NCBI GenBank assembly: GCA_964634005.1
Contig: CAZWKQ010000005.1
Span: 62,001 to 126,000 of the forward strand
DNA from: CAZWKQ01 sp964634005
Lineage (GTDB): Bacteria; Bacteroidota; Bacteroidia; Bacteroidales; JACABE01
Direction: 5' to 3'
DNA: 64,000 nucleotides
Position 1 is the first letter of the stretch. Every line of letters starts with the position of its first letter. The notes below the pieces were generated by a model. The model was given only the letters and a program-made list of their open reading frames with translations. It made no database searches and had not been told where the DNA came from. The position numbers were made by a program, and so were the translations under genes. This document shows positions 17,284 through 25,673 of this stretch, piece by piece.

Positions 17284-18576
17284 TCAAATAGATTGGGTTG
17301 TATCGAAATTTTCGAGCAATTCTTTAATTCTTTTAATAAATAGCCCTCCCATTCCGCCATCTACAACTCTGTGATCGTAAGAGAGCGCCAATATCATCAT
17401 ATGCCTGATTCCTATTGTATCTCCGGCAATTGTTTCTATTACAACAGGTTTCTTTTGAATAGCACCAACCGCAAGAATAGCAACCTGAGGTTGATTGATA
17501 ACCGGAGTACCAGTTATTGAGCCAAAACTGCCAAGATTTGTAATTGTAAATGTACCGCCTTGTATATCATCAGGATTTAACTTATTATTTCTGGCTCTAT
17601 TAGCTAAGTCATTAACAATTTTTGTCAATCCAAGCAAATTTTTTTGATCGGCATTCTTAATAACGGGGACAATTAAATTTCCGTTAGGTAATGCCGTTGC
17701 CATACCAATATTAATATTCTTCCGGTAAATAATACTGTTTCTGTCAACAGAAGCATTTACTCCGGGAAATTCTTTTAAAGCTTTTGCCGTAGCTTCGAAA
17801 ATAATAGGAGTAAAAGTTATTTTTTCATTTTCACGTTTTTCGAATTGTGTTTTTATTTTTTCACGCCATAAAACAATGTTAGTCATATCCACCTCGATAA
17901 AAGATGTAACATGAGGCGATGTATGTTTTGACATAACCATGTGATCGGCAATAATCCGCCTCATCCTGTCCATTTCAACTATTTGATCTCCATCCGACAA
18001 ATTCAGAACAGGTTGTTGAATTGGAACTTTAGAAATATTTGGTTCTTCTTTTTTAATTTCAGTTATATTTACACTATCTCTTTTTTTACTTTCAATATAT
18101 TTTAATAAATCTTCTTTTGTTAATCTGCCATCTTTTCCTGTGCCAATAATTTTATCAAGCTCAGATTGATTAATATTCTCCTTTTTTGCAATATTTTTTA
18201 CCAATGGGGAATAAAATCTTTCGCTAACATTACTTATTACAGCAACTTCCTCGTGGCTAATATCATGTTTTGTAGTCTCAACAGAATTATGTTTTTCTAC
18301 CTCTTTAACAGTAGTTGATGGTTCAACAATGCTCTCTTCACCATTTATTGAAATATGAGCAATAACAGTCCCAACAGGTACTACATCACCCTCATTAAAA
18401 AGTTTTTTTACTAAGATACCTTCAACAGGAGATGGGATTTCCGAATCAACTTTATCGGTAGCAATCTCTACAATAGCTTCATCTTCAGCAACTGAGTCTC
18501 CTTCTTGTTTTAACCACTTTGTTATTGTTGCTTCAATAATACTTTCACCTAATTTTGGCATTATTATTTCAAACAT
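17284..18576 (-). CDS. 2-oxo acid dehydrogenase E2 (dihydrolipoyl acyltransferase)
   Basis: 430 residues in the standard E2 order. A lipoyl domain (1-76) carries the lipoylated Lys42 in EIATDKVDSE. A linker is followed by the peripheral-subunit-binding domain (about 140-178, YSPLVKNIAKKENI ... GRLTKEDLL). The catalytic domain (about 205-430) has the acyltransferase motif SYDHRVVDGGMGG near the C-terminus. It accepts the acyl group from E1 and passes it to CoA. Substrate choice (pyruvate, 2-oxoglutarate or branched-chain) cannot be read from sequence alone. E1 and E3 genes are not adjacent, so it is a lone component here, convergent with the LytTR gene. Confidence 0.92.
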   Translation of the reverse strand: MFEIIMPKLGESIIEATITKWLKQEGDSVAEDEAIVEIATDKVDSEIPSPVEGILVKKLFNEGDVVPVGTVIAHISINGEESIVEPSTTVKEVEKHNSVETTKHDISHEEVAVISNVSERFYSPLVKNIAKKENINQSELDKIIGTGKDGRLTKEDLLKYIESKKRDSVNITEIKKEEPNISKVPIQQPVLNLSDGDQIVEMDRMRRIIADHMVMSKHTSPHVTSFIEVDMTNIVLWREKIKTQFEKRENEKITFTPIIFEATAKALKEFPGVNASVDRNSIIYRKNINIGMATALPNGNLIVPVIKNADQKNLLGLTKIVNDLANRARNNKLNPDDIQGGTFTITNLGSFGSITGTPVINQPQVAILAVGAIQKKPVVIETIAGDTIGIRHMMILALSYDHRVVDGGMGGLFIKRIKELLENFDTTQSI

Positions 18577-18651
18577 ATGATTTATTTTTTTAACAATACA
18601 ACTATTAAACAGAATTAATCATATAATGTTTAAAGAAAAAAGTAAATAAAA

Positions 18652-20214
18652 CTAATTGAACCAAATACCATCATTTAAGATAAATCTGATAATAATCAGA
18701 AGCAAAACTGTTATTATTAAACTCCATCGTAAAAAAGAATAGTTTTGTCTGGTTTTAATAATTACTATTTGTGTAGTCCTGTAACTCTCATAGTTAAACA
18801 TTGATGGAATAATTATAAACAGTAATGATAACTGAAGAAGAATATTATAAAACGTAATGTTTGGAATCGAAAAAATGTTGATAATAGTTATTACTGTAAT
18901 ATACGGTAATAGTAATTGCATAAATTTATAATACGGCTTGTTTTTATTGGTTATCAATAATTTTGTATCGGCTATAGTTAAAATAAAATGGGAAGCGAAA
19001 TATCCTATAGCTATTAGTGCAATTACACTAGTCACCATAAAGATTATCTCCTCAATATCAAACATATAACTAAAGAAAATCCACTCTGTAAAGTATATAA
19101 ATCCGCTTCTGGTTACTGCACCAACAAGGTAAGCTCCAAAAAACATATTGAATGAAAAAATCATTCCCCAGAAAAAATACAATCTAAAATATTTAAATCT
19201 ATCTTTTGAAATCTTATAAAATCTGTAGTATATTACAGCAAGTAATAACGAGAAGAAAGGAGCTGCCCCATTAATAACAATAATGTTGAAACGGTTCCAT
19301 AAACTTGAATATGGACCTATTTGATAAATAATATCAAAATAGTATAGTACAGTAGGTATAGAAAACGCAGAACTAACAATTACAGTTATTAATTGGTTTA
19401 AATAATAAATACTTAAATAAGAGAATAGAAAAGCAGTAGTTGAATTAAAATAAGTGAATAACAATTTGTTTTTAAGCTCATTATCATTTCTTATTACTTT
19501 TATATAATCAATTATATTTCGCCAATTGTTTTTCGTTTTCCTGAAAAATGTTTTAAAATCTTTATAAAACTTTATTATTTCTTTCAAAGTTCTTGAAGGT
19601 AAAGTTTTAAAATTCATGTAAAATGTTCTGATTTGTTTCTTTCTTTTTTCGCGAAGCAAACGTTTTTTAATTATTTCGGAAGTGCTTTTTTTTCTGGCAA
19701 AATTTAATTTTGAATACCTTTTTAATCTTTCTTTTAAATCATTTATTCTTTTCTCGCGAAGTTTTTTCCTAAAAAAAATTTCGTCTTTACTTATATTTTT
19801 CTTTTTAAAAGTTAAGATTTCCTTAATCTCTTTAGCTAACTTTTCTTTTCTTTTCTTTTTAAATTTTTCTTCCAGTCTGATTTTTCTGATGCTTCGACTT
19901 TTTGGAGCTTGTTTTAATATGTTAAAACTGTTTTTAATGTCATTTAAAGAGTTTTCAAAAGCTCGCTTTAATATAAATTTTGTGCTTAAAGTATGGGCTT
20001 CTCTCGATTTTTTTCTTTTGCTGTTTACACGTTTGTTCCGATTAGTGTTTAAAAATTTCTTTTGCCTAAAAATATCAATAAAATCGTTTAATATTTTTAA
20101 TAGTATATTTTTCTTCTTTTTTCTGCTTCTTTTTTTACTATACCTGTAACGAACCTCCGGAATTTCCCTTTTCCACTTTCCTTGAAAATTATAGTTGTTT
20201 TCTGTTTGCTCCAT
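18652..20214 (-). CDS. Unknown membrane protein with very basic N-terminal half
   Basis: About 520 residues, family not recognised. Residues 1-235 are soluble and extremely rich in Lys and Arg (for example KKRSRKKKKN, FKKKRKEKLAKEIKE, KKRLLREKRKKQI) with probable helical or coiled character. About seven membrane helices follow in 255-520. No enzyme motif is visible. The start at 20214 (MEQTENNYNF) is chosen because a -7 box lies at 20253-20246 and the trxB terminator at 20291-20313 lies within what a longer frame would use as its leader. The basic domain could bind nucleic acid, ribosomes or acidic lipids; this is speculation. Confidence 0.75.
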   Translation of the reverse strand: MEQTENNYNFQGKWKREIPEVRYRYSKKRSRKKKKNILLKILNDFIDIFRQKKFLNTNRNKRVNSKRKKSREAHTLSTKFILKRAFENSLNDIKNSFNILKQAPKSRSIRKIRLEEKFKKKRKEKLAKEIKEILTFKKKNISKDEIFFRKKLREKRINDLKERLKRYSKLNFARKKSTSEIIKKRLLREKRKKQIRTFYMNFKTLPSRTLKEIIKFYKDFKTFFRKTKNNWRNIIDYIKVIRNDNELKNKLLFTYFNSTTAFLFSYLSIYYLNQLITVIVSSAFSIPTVLYYFDIIYQIGPYSSLWNRFNIIVINGAAPFFSLLLAVIYYRFYKISKDRFKYFRLYFFWGMIFSFNMFFGAYLVGAVTRSGFIYFTEWIFFSYMFDIEEIIFMVTSVIALIAIGYFASHFILTIADTKLLITNKNKPYYKFMQLLLPYITVITIINIFSIPNITFYNILLQLSLLFIIIPSMFNYESYRTTQIVIIKTRQNYSFLRWSLIITVLLLIIIRFILNDGIWFN

Positions 20215-20245
20215 GAAAAACAAAATTGTTCTAAATCTTAAACTG

Positions 20246-20253
20246 CAAATATA
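20246..20253 (-). promoter_or_regulatory. -7 box (TATATTTG) for the basic membrane protein
   Basis: TAnnTTTG on the minus strand, about 32 nt before the ATG at 20214 and downstream of the trxB terminator, so the gene is transcribed separately from trxB. Confidence 0.5.
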
Positions 20254-20290
20254 ATTAATTTTAGAAAAGAAGAATTTTAAAAAATAGAAA

Positions 20291-20313
20291 AGGCTGCCTT
20301 TAACAAGCAGCCT
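20291..20313 (-). terminator. Rho-independent terminator after trxB
   Basis: Seven-bp stem AGGCTGC/GCAGCCT with a 9-nt loop, followed by a T-run on the minus strand (TTTTCTATTTT), 25 nt after the trxB stop. Confidence 0.85.
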
Positions 20314-20337
20314 CAAAAATTAACGAAAAAAATATTT

Positions 20338-21276
20338 TTAATTAGACGATAAAAATCTTTCTGCTTCAATTGCAGCCATACATCCTGAACCTGCAGCAGT
20401 AATTGCCTGACGATAATAATGGTCTTGTACGTCACCTGCGGCAAAAACTCCTTCAATATTTGTTTTGGTTGAACCCGGAATAGTTTTAATATATCCCATT
20501 TCATCCATTTCAATTTTTCCTTTAAAAATTTCAGTATTGGGTTCGTGTCCAATAGCTACAAAAAAGCCGTGTATGTCCAACTTTTTCTCTTCGCCGGTTT
20601 TAACATTCTGCAACAAAACTCCGTTAACCCCTGAAAAATCGCCTAAAATTTCTTTGGTAACGTGGTTCCAAAGAATCTCAATATTTGGAGTTTGCATTAC
20701 TTTTTTTTGCATTGCCACCGAAGCACGCAATTGATCTCTTCTGACTATCATATAAACTTTATTGCATAATTTGGCAAGATATGTAGCCTCTTCAGCAGCA
20801 GTATCACCTCCACCGACTATGGCAACATCCTTTCCGCGATAAAAGAAACCATCGCAAGTAGCACAAGCAGAAACTCCCTGACCGTTGTATTTTTTTTCCG
20901 ATTCTAAACCGAGCCATTTTGCAGATGCTCCTGTAGCAATTATAACTGTTTCAGCCATAATCTTTTTCCCATCATCGGCAAAAATTTTAAAAGGTCTTTC
21001 ACTAAAATCTACTTCGGTAACAATTCCAAATCTTATATCGGCACCAAATCTTGCAGCCTGAGATTTTAGCTGTTCCATCATCTCCGGTCCGGTTATTCCT
21101 TCAGGGTATCCGGGGAAATTTTCTACTTCAGTTGTGGTTGTTAACTGTCCACCGGGCTGTAATCCCTGATAAACAATAGGTTGTAATCCCGCTCTTGATG
21201 CATAGATTGCAGCTGTATAGCCCGCAGGTCCTGAGCCGATAATAAGACATTTTGACTTTTCAAAATCTTGATTCAT
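20338..21276 (-). CDS. trxB: Thioredoxin-disulfide reductase
   Basis: Low-molecular-weight FAD/NADPH thioredoxin reductase of 312 residues, the usual length. It shows the FAD-binding IIGSGPAGYTAAIYASRAG segment, the redox pair Cys138-Ala-Thr-Cys141-Asp, the NADPH-binding VAIVGGGDTAAEEA motif and the C-terminal FAD motif VFAAGDVQDHYYRQAITAA. It keeps thioredoxin reduced in the cytoplasm, which also serves the methionine sulfoxide reductase and the reductive sulfur assimilation enzyme found elsewhere in this window. It is monocistronic, with a full Bacteroidota promoter upstream and a terminator downstream. Confidence 0.97.
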   Translation of the reverse strand: MNQDFEKSKCLIIGSGPAGYTAAIYASRAGLQPIVYQGLQPGGQLTTTTEVENFPGYPEGITGPEMMEQLKSQAARFGADIRFGIVTEVDFSERPFKIFADDGKKIMAETVIIATGASAKWLGLESEKKYNGQGVSACATCDGFFYRGKDVAIVGGGDTAAEEATYLAKLCNKVYMIVRRDQLRASVAMQKKVMQTPNIEILWNHVTKEILGDFSGVNGVLLQNVKTGEEKKLDIHGFFVAIGHEPNTEIFKGKIEMDEMGYIKTIPGSTKTNIEGVFAAGDVQDHYYRQAITAAGSGCMAAIEAERFLSSN

Positions 21277-21324
21277 AAGTATATAAATTAATTGTAATTA
21301 TTTTTCTTTGAAAAAATGCTATTA

Positions 21325-21357
21325 CAAAATTACATAAAATTTAAATAATAACACAAA
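21325..21357 (-). promoter_or_regulatory. Full -33/-7 promoter of trxB
   Basis: On the minus strand TTTG (21357-21354), 21-nt spacer, TAATTTTG (21332-21325). Both Bacteroidota elements are present; leader about 40 nt. Confidence 0.65.
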
Positions 21358-21463
21358 CGTGAAAAAATCATTTCAAAAAGTGTCTTATATAAACTAGGAC
21401 AATGATCTATAAAAATTTCTTAATATAAAATACTGAAATACATTTTATTATAAAATTATTCAC

Positions 21464-21509
21464 ATTTTACTCAATATGATAAGTAAAATTACTCAAAATA
21501 CTGAGTAAT
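21464..21509. promoter_or_regulatory. Two adjacent palindromes upstream of the AAA ATPase
   Basis: Inverted repeat 1: ATTTTACT (21464-21471) / AGTAAAAT (21482-21489). Inverted repeat 2: ATTACTCA (21488-21495) / TGAGTAAT (21502-21509). Both contain ACT/AGT cores and share two bases. They occupy the expected -33 zone just ahead of the -7 box, as an operator would. Confidence 0.5.
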
Positions 21510-21513
21510 TTTG

Positions 21514-21521
21514 TATATTTG
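21514..21521 (+). promoter_or_regulatory. -7 box (TATATTTG) for the AAA ATPase
   Basis: TAnnTTTG 16 nt before the ATG at 21537, giving a leader of roughly 10 nt. The alternative TTG at 21519 lies inside this box, so ATG 21537 is the start. Confidence 0.55.
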
Positions 21522-21536
21522 CAAAAAATATATATT

Positions 21537-22721
21537 ATGTTTGAAAGAAAGCAATTACAAATATTAAAAAGCAGGCTTCTTGAACCAAGAAAATTTATTC
21601 AGGTAATTTTAGGACCACGGCAGGTTGGTAAAACTACTCTTGTAAAACAATTTATTAAAGGTATTGATAGTCCTTATATTTTTGTATCGGCTGATGATGT
21701 GCCGGCTACCAATAATTTATGGATAGAACAACAATGGCAAGCAGCAAGAATCAGATTAAAATCTGAAAATGCCAATTATATTATACTCATTATTGATGAA
21801 ATACAAAAAATTCAAAACTGGAGCGAAGTAGTTAAGTATCAATGGGATAAAGATACTTATGAAAATATTCAGTTAAAACTTGTTCTTTTAGGTTCAGCAA
21901 AACTCACAATCCAAAAAGGCTTAACAGAATCATTAGCTGGAAGATTCGAAATTATTGCAATGCCGCATTGGGATTATTTCGAAATGCAAGAAGCCTTTGA
22001 TTTTACTGCTGAGCAATTCGTTTGGTTTGGAGGTTATCCCGGTGCTGCTTCACTTATTGGAGACGAAGAACGTTGGCGCGATTACATTTTAAACTCTTTG
22101 ATTGAAACCACAATTTCAAAAGATATTTTAATGTTAACACGAATCGACAAACCCATATTATTGAAAAGATTATTTGAATTGGGCTGTGCATATTCTGGGC
22201 AAATTCTTTCTTACACAAAATTGCTTGGTCAAATTCAGGATGCCGGGAACACAACAACCTTAGCACATTATCTCAATTTGTTGGATGCCACAGGCTTAAT
22301 ATCAGGGTTGGAGAAATATTCTCACGAAAAAATACGCCAAAGAGCTTCGAGTCCTAAATTTCAGGTTCAGAACAATGCTTTATTTTCAGTAATGTGTGGA
22401 CGAAGTTTTTCTCAATCTATTCAACAACCATCTTTATGGGGACGACATATAGAAACTGCCATTGGAACACACTTGCTAAATGCAAGTAAAACCAAGCAAA
22501 TTAATATATACTACTGGAGAGAACGTAATGATGAAATGGATTTTGTATTGGAAAAAAACAGTAAAATAATCGGTATTGAAGTTAAAAGCGGGAATACAGA
22601 AAAAAAAAGAGGAATTGAGAAATTTAAACAGCTTGTTAAACCCGACCACGTGTATTTTATTAGTAATTCAGGATTAAGTTGGCAAGAATTTCTGAAAATG
22701 AATGTTCTGGATTTGTTTTAA
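21537..22721 (+). CDS. AAA family ATPase with DUF4143 domain
   Basis: 394 residues. The AAA_14 domain has Walker A GPRQVGKTT (26-34), Walker B IILIIDEIQK and a sensor-like LVLLGSAK. The C-terminal DUF4143 part ends with EMDFVLEKNSKIIGIEVKSG, which carries the D...ExK arrangement of the PD-(D/E)XK nuclease-like fold. These ATPases occur in many copies across bacteria and archaea and have no firm function; links to DNA transactions or mobile elements have been proposed. It is monocistronic, with palindromes over its promoter and an 11-bp repeat on both sides (21427 and 22840). Start chosen at ATG 21537, downstream of the -7 box. Confidence 0.88.
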   Translation: MFERKQLQILKSRLLEPRKFIQVILGPRQVGKTTLVKQFIKGIDSPYIFVSADDVPATNNLWIEQQWQAARIRLKSENANYIILIIDEIQKIQNWSEVVKYQWDKDTYENIQLKLVLLGSAKLTIQKGLTESLAGRFEIIAMPHWDYFEMQEAFDFTAEQFVWFGGYPGAASLIGDEERWRDYILNSLIETTISKDILMLTRIDKPILLKRLFELGCAYSGQILSYTKLLGQIQDAGNTTTLAHYLNLLDATGLISGLEKYSHEKIRQRASSPKFQVQNNALFSVMCGRSFSQSIQQPSLWGRHIETAIGTHLLNASKTKQINIYYWRERNDEMDFVLEKNSKIIGIEVKSGNTEKKRGIEKFKQLVKPDHVYFISNSGLSWQEFLKMNVLDLF

Positions 22722-22739
22722 AATAGCAAATTACGCATA

Positions 22740-22757
22740 TTTTTATTCAAATAAAAA
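22740..22757. other. AT-only hairpin after the ATPase gene
   Basis: TTTTTATT / AATAAAAA inverted repeat with a 2-nt loop, 18 nt after the stop. It could be a weak terminator, but the stem has no G or C. Confidence 0.25.
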
Positions 22758-22927
22758 TTTTCAAACATTCAGACTTAAGCTATCATTTTAAAAAAGTATC
22801 AGGTCTGCAACTATTAATTGTACAATATAATGTAAACACAAAATACTGAATATAAGGAATTAAAAGTGTTTTTAAAATTAGCTCTTTTATTTTGTTATTA
22901 ATTTTAGGTTAATTTTTAAAAAAATGG

Positions 22928-22935
22928 TAGTTTTG
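22928..22935 (+). promoter_or_regulatory. -7 box (TAGTTTTG) for the alpha-oxoamine synthase
   Basis: TAnnTTTG match 44 nt ahead of the TTG start at 22980. Confidence 0.5.
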
Positions 22936-22979
22936 CAAAAAAATTAAAATACTTACTAACCCTTTAAAAACAGCGCAAA

Positions 22980-24230
22980 TTGGACATTTTTGACAAGATT
23001 AGCAAAAACTTTGGCCCGTTAGGTCAATATGCACAAAAAGCTCATGGTTATTATATGTTTCCTAAATTGGAAGGTGAAATTTCCAACAGAATGATTTTTA
23101 GAGGTAAGGAACGTTTGGTGTGGAGTTTGAACAATTATTTAGGTTTAGCAAATATGCCCGAAGTAAGGGAAATAGACACGAAAGCCGCAAAAGAATGGGG
23201 CTTGGCCTACCCTATGGGTGCCAGAATGATGTCGGGGCAAACAAAATACCACGAACAACTTGAAAACGAACTCGCCGATTTTGTAGGTAAAGAAAGTGCA
23301 TATCTTCTTAATTTTGGCTATCAAGGCATGGTATCAATTATCGATACTTTAGTTGATAGAAAAGACGTAATTGTTTACGATTCTGAATCTCACGCATGCA
23401 TTTTGGATGGGATGAGACTTCACATAGGTAAGCGCTTCGTTTTTCCTCATAATAACATGGAAAGTTTCGAAAAACAACTTCAGAGAGCAACTAAAGTAGT
23501 CGAACAAACCGGAGGTGGTATTTTGGTAATTACAGAAGGAGTTTTCGGAATGAGCGGCGATATGGGTAATCTGAAAGCTATTACAAGTTTTAAAGAAAAG
23601 TACAAATTCAGACTATTAGTTGACGATGCACATGGTTTCGGGACAATGGGAAAAACCGGAGCCGGCTCAGGTGAAGCTCAAGGAGTTCAAAATGAAATTG
23701 ATATTTATTTTGGAACCTTTGCCAAAGCTATGGCCGGTATTGGTGCTTTCGTAGCAGGTGAAGAGAATGTAATCCGTTATTTGATGTATAATATGAGATC
23801 GCAAATTTTTGCGAAATCGCTCCCTATGCCGCTGGTTATTGGTTCTTTAAAACGACTGGAGTTAATTCGCAGTCGCCCCGAACTCCGCGAAAAACTATGG
23901 ACGATTGTAAATGCTTTGCAAAATGGCCTTAAAGAAAGAGGTTTCAATATAGGTAATACTCAATCTCCTGTAACACCTGTATTTCTCTCGGGAAGTGTTC
24001 CGGAAGCAACGCAGTTAACTTTTGATTTAAGGGAAAACTACAATATTTTCTGTTCAATTGTTGCTTATCCTGTAGTCCCGAAAGGAACAATTATCATAAG
24101 GTTAATCCCTACAGCAGTTCATACTATTGAAGATGTGGAATATACTCTTAATGCTTTTTCTGAAATTAAACATAAGCTCGACTCAGGAGAATATGCAAAA
24201 AGTGATATGGTTGATGCTTCTGTTTGGTAA
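22980..24230 (+). CDS. Alpha-oxoamine synthase family PLP enzyme
   Basis: 416 residues of the fold-type I group that contains glycine C-acetyltransferase, 8-amino-7-oxononanoate synthase and serine palmitoyltransferase. Visible are the substrate loop WSLNNYLGLANMPEV, the glycine-rich NFGYQGM turn, the PLP-ring Asp/His in LLVDDAHGFGTMG, and the PLP lysine in FGTFAKAMAGIGAF. The reaction is decarboxylative condensation of an amino acid with an acyl-CoA. Sphingolipid synthesis is likely in Bacteroidota, but the exact acyl donor cannot be read. No ATG exists between an in-frame TAA (22965) and Met26, and the conserved N-terminus begins at the TTG, so UUG is the start. Converges on hydE with no spacer. 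Confidence 0.85.
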   Translation: MDIFDKISKNFGPLGQYAQKAHGYYMFPKLEGEISNRMIFRGKERLVWSLNNYLGLANMPEVREIDTKAAKEWGLAYPMGARMMSGQTKYHEQLENELADFVGKESAYLLNFGYQGMVSIIDTLVDRKDVIVYDSESHACILDGMRLHIGKRFVFPHNNMESFEKQLQRATKVVEQTGGGILVITEGVFGMSGDMGNLKAITSFKEKYKFRLLVDDAHGFGTMGKTGAGSGEAQGVQNEIDIYFGTFAKAMAGIGAFVAGEENVIRYLMYNMRSQIFAKSLPMPLVIGSLKRLELIRSRPELREKLWTIVNALQNGLKERGFNIGNTQSPVTPVFLSGSVPEATQLTFDLRENYNIFCSIVAYPVVPKGTIIIRLIPTAVHTIEDVEYTLNAFSEIKHKLDSGEYAKSDMVDASVW

Positions 24231-25340
24231 TTAACTTTGACTATTATTACTTTTCCTTTTCTCAAAATGTATTGAATCGCCCCACTCACCATAACCTATT
24301 TCGTCACCTGCTATATGTATACGAGCTTCAAGACAGTTTTTGCACTCGCTTGCTTCTTCGTCAATACATGGTTTATCTTCATAAAGTAAATAATTTTCTC
24401 TGTATTTAACCGGAGTTAAATTAGGCATTATTATATTGCTTCCGACTTTCAAAGCTTTTTCTCTACCCATCTTATCGAGAGTTTGCATAGCGGTGGTTGC
24501 GGCTATATTAATATCTTTCATTATTATTCTTAATAATGCCACCATTTTTAGTGACAACTCAAATCTTTCTTGCTTTGAAATCAGCAAATTGCGATATTTG
24601 TATAATGGAGTATCTTCATGCTCGATATAAGGTCCCATACCGGCCATATCAATATCGAACTCTTTAAAAAATATTAAATCATCTGCAAGATCTTCAATGG
24701 TTTGAAACGGTAATCCTATCATTACTCCTGACCCTACCTGATAATCAAGCTTCCTCAATAATTCTAACGATTTCAAACGAGTATTATAACTATGCAGTTC
24801 ATTATCGGGGTGAAGTTTTTTATATAACGCGGGATTTGAAGTTTCAATTCTTAGCAAATACCTCCTCACCCCTGCTTCTTCTTTCCATTTCCTATATGTA
24901 TCTTCGCTTTGTTCGCCTAATGATAAAGTAATACCCATTTCATTATTAGTAAGCTTGTTTATCTTAATTAAAAGTTGGGTAATTTGATCTACAAATCTTT
25001 TATTACTTCTTTCACCGGCTTGTATTACCAATGATGCATATTTATTTTCATAAGCATATTTAACTGCTTCTAAAACTTCATCTTCGGTAACATAATAACG
25101 CTTTAACTTTTTGTTTCCGCTTCTTATCCCGCAATAATAACAATTTTTTGCACAAATATTAGAAAACTCAATCAAACCCCTAAAGTAAACTTTATTACCT
25201 ACATATTTCTTTTTAATCTCGGCAGCTTTGGCAAAAAGTTTTTTCTTGTCTTCACCTTGGCAAGATAATAATTCCACCAATTCAGCCTTATTAAAACTAT
25301 CTTTTTCAAGCAATTTATCTATGTTATTTTTTTCAACCAT
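24231..25340 (-). CDS. hydE: [FeFe]-hydrogenase H-cluster radical SAM maturase HydE
   Basis: Radical SAM enzyme acting in assembly of the 2Fe subcluster of [FeFe]-hydrogenase. Of 369 residues, Cys63, Cys67 and Cys70 (CAKNCYYCG) bind the radical SAM 4Fe-4S cluster, and YFRGLIEFSNIC matches the HydE/BioB family. The C-terminal Cys325, Cys333 and Cys336 have the C-x7-C-x2-C spacing of the second cluster seen in the Thermotoga enzyme. The MIGLPFQTIEDLADDL and MPNLTP segments are also family-typical. It is the last gene of aspA-hydF-DUF493-like-hydE. HydG and the hydrogenase itself must be encoded outside this window. Confidence 0.93.
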   Translation of the reverse strand: MVEKNNIDKLLEKDSFNKAELVELLSCQGEDKKKLFAKAAEIKKKYVGNKVYFRGLIEFSNICAKNCYYCGIRSGNKKLKRYYVTEDEVLEAVKYAYENKYASLVIQAGERSNKRFVDQITQLLIKINKLTNNEMGITLSLGEQSEDTYRKWKEEAGVRRYLLRIETSNPALYKKLHPDNELHSYNTRLKSLELLRKLDYQVGSGVMIGLPFQTIEDLADDLIFFKEFDIDMAGMGPYIEHEDTPLYKYRNLLISKQERFELSLKMVALLRIIMKDINIAATTAMQTLDKMGREKALKVGSNIIMPNLTPVKYRENYLLYEDKPCIDEEASECKNCLEARIHIAGDEIGYGEWGDSIHFEKRKSNNSQS

Positions 25341-25374
25341 AACTTTGGCATTTTATTAATTTTAAATGTCAACA

Positions 25375-25659
25375 TTAAATTGCCATCACAAAACCCGGGA
25401 TTTTTCTAATTTTTTCGTATAAATTATTCATCAACAGCTCCGATTCAACATTCAATAAGATAGTATAACTGAAATAGTTCATACTTTTACTTTGGTTGAC
25501 TTGTATTTCATTGTAATTCAAGCCGGCATCTTCAATTGCAATTCCAATATGAGTTCTATTTACAACATCAGGAAAAGTATTATTCATAATTACCTTCAAA
25601 TTAATATTGACAGGATAATTTATTTTTGCACCACAAAAATTTTGTTCTTTTATGTTCAT
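25375..25659 (-). CDS. Small DUF493/YbeD-like protein in the hyd operon
   Basis: 94 residues, no signal peptide. The order INYPVNINLKVIM, then NQSKSMNYFSYTILLNVES and finally LYEKIRKIPGFVMAI resembles the DUF493 (YbeD) ferredoxin-like fold, whose members end in a PG-x-x-M-x motif. The alternative is the ACT-like TM1266 family, sometimes encoded beside hydrogenase genes; that fit looked weaker. It lies 14 nt after hydF and 34 nt before hydE, so it belongs to the maturation operon. One cysteine (Cys9, NFCGAKINYP) is present near the N-terminus. A small regulatory or ligand-binding role in hydrogenase maturation is inferred from position only. Confidence 0.65.
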   Translation of the reverse strand: MNIKEQNFCGAKINYPVNINLKVIMNNTFPDVVNRTHIGIAIEDAGLNYNEIQVNQSKSMNYFSYTILLNVESELLMNNLYEKIRKIPGFVMAI

Positions 25660-25673
25660 ATATAATAATTTAA

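Noticed and set aside
19682..20149. Long open frame on the plus strand, Phe/Leu/Ser-rich
   Set aside because: It is the antisense of the Lys/Arg-rich region of the minus-strand membrane protein; AAA/AAG codons read as TTT/CTT keep it open. No start context or homology.
20215..20316. Longer start for the basic membrane protein
   Set aside because: The extension would begin just before the trxB terminator and read through it; a -7 box lies inside it.
25375..25659. TM1266-type hydrogenase regulator
   Set aside because: Considered because of the location, but the SKSxxYxSYTI and C-terminal PG-x-V-M pattern fits DUF493 better; kept as an alternative.
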